Source: Bacteroidia bacterium
GTDB lineage: Bacteria > Bacteroidota > Bacteroidia > Chitinophagales > Saprospiraceae
Reading direction: 5' to 3'
Assembly (NCBI GenBank): GCA_030433135.1
Contig: JAUILF010000003.1
Span: forward strand, 1-55,893
DNA length: 55,893 nucleotides
Of the stretch, positions 55,602-55,893 are shown piece by piece (the first letter of the stretch is position 1; each line of letters starts with the position of its first letter). The position numbers and the translations under genes are program-made. Below the pieces are notes generated by a model, which was not told the DNA's origin, did no database searches, and saw nothing but the letters and a program-made list of their open reading frames with translations.

Positions 55602-55893
55602 CGATCAGCTAGTTGGCCGGTTGGCCTGTTAGCGGGTTGGCTTAGTACTGCAGTCAAATTATTTGGTATAGAAAGATAAACCACGATCAGCTAGTTGGCC
55701 GGTTGGCCTGTTAGCGGGTTGGCTCAGTACTACAGTCAAATTATTTGGTATAGAAAGATAAACCACGATCAGCTTGTTGGCCGGTTGGCCTGTTAGCGGG
55801 TTGGCTTAGTACTGCAGTCAAATTATTTGGTAGAAAGATAAACCACGATCAGCTAGTTGGCCGGTTGGCCTGTTAGCGGGTTGGCTTAGTACT
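55602..55893. repeat. 82-bp tandem repeat, about 3.6 copies, open at window end
   Basis: Units begin CGATCAGCTAGTTGGCC at 55602, 55684, 55766 (CAGCTTG variant) and 55846. The spacings are 82, 82 and 80 bp. Copies differ by a few substitutions and a 2-bp deletion. The first third of the unit is built of GTTGGCC/GTTAGCG octamer-like repeats, as in the array after ddl at 27814-27875. The whole unit is conserved, with no variable spacers, so this is not a CRISPR array. The array continues beyond the window. Confidence 0.9.

Noticed and set aside
55602-55893. CRISPR-like array
   Set aside because: The full 82-bp unit is conserved, with no variable spacers, and no cas genes are near; it is a plain tandem repeat.
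1-55893. tRNA, rRNA, riboswitch or insertion sequence
   Set aside because: I scanned the spacers by eye and found no cloverleaf, known riboswitch core or transposase. A tRNAscan or Rfam run would be decisive and I could not perform it.

Overview
The window is chromosomal DNA from a member of the phylum Bacteroidota, probably the Saprospirales/Saprospiria group. The placement is inferred from a SusC/SusD pair, four very different proteins ending in type IX secretion (T9SS) C-terminal sorting domains, giant Cys/Trp-rich secreted proteins, Tat-exported Gfo/Idh/MocA oxidoreductases and TANNTTTG-like promoter boxes. I saw no phage, insertion sequence, CRISPR array, rRNA or tRNA gene. Several genes have in-frame TTG or GTG codons upstream of a better ATG. 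In those cases I chose the ATG that gives a clean signal peptide or the family's usual N-terminus.

Layout. 1-2076: the 5' part of folP (minus strand, cut by the window edge), divergent from a secreted M23 peptidase. 2282-5284: a large Asp-box (VPS10/sortilin-like) propeller protein on minus. 5588-17403: two giant paralogous T9SS cargo proteins (about 2097 and 1789 residues) that share their C-terminal two thirds but carry different N-terminal modules; the second has a beta-propeller-like insertion. 17548-27811: a Tat-exported Gfo/Idh/MocA protein, an inverted-repeat (MITE-like) element, a 2H phosphoesterase, an MBL-fold hydrolase, a TPR membrane protein, pdhA, a ten-domain FN3 T9SS protein and ddl. 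27812-28800: a non-coding island of several short-period tandem arrays. 28801-32385: a WYL regulator, a 30-codon membrane ORF, rmuC and an unrecognised small gene.

32643-39740 (all minus): an ECF sigma factor overlapping its RskA-like anti-sigma factor by ATGA, then two DUF4331 paralogues (one with a T9SS tail) and a TPR lipoprotein. This looks like a surface-signalling module. The sigma gene lacks a canonical start codon at the position its homology requires. 39821-42962: cysM, cysE and a secreted agmatine/peptidylarginine deiminase-like protein.

43095-52653 (minus): a polysaccharide-utilisation-like locus, in transcription order susC, susD, terminator, double-DUF1080 protein, Gfo/Idh/MocA oxidoreductase, terminator, DUF1080 protein, YiaK-like dehydrogenase. 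It contains no recognisable classical glycoside hydrolase. The most economical reading is uptake of a glycoside followed by cleavage through C3 oxidation (3-keto-glycoside chemistry). I consider this the best candidate for a poorly described system in the window. 53042-55431: tyrS followed at 2 bp by an orphan TRAP-type solute-binding lipoprotein. The window ends in an 82-bp tandem repeat that runs off the edge.
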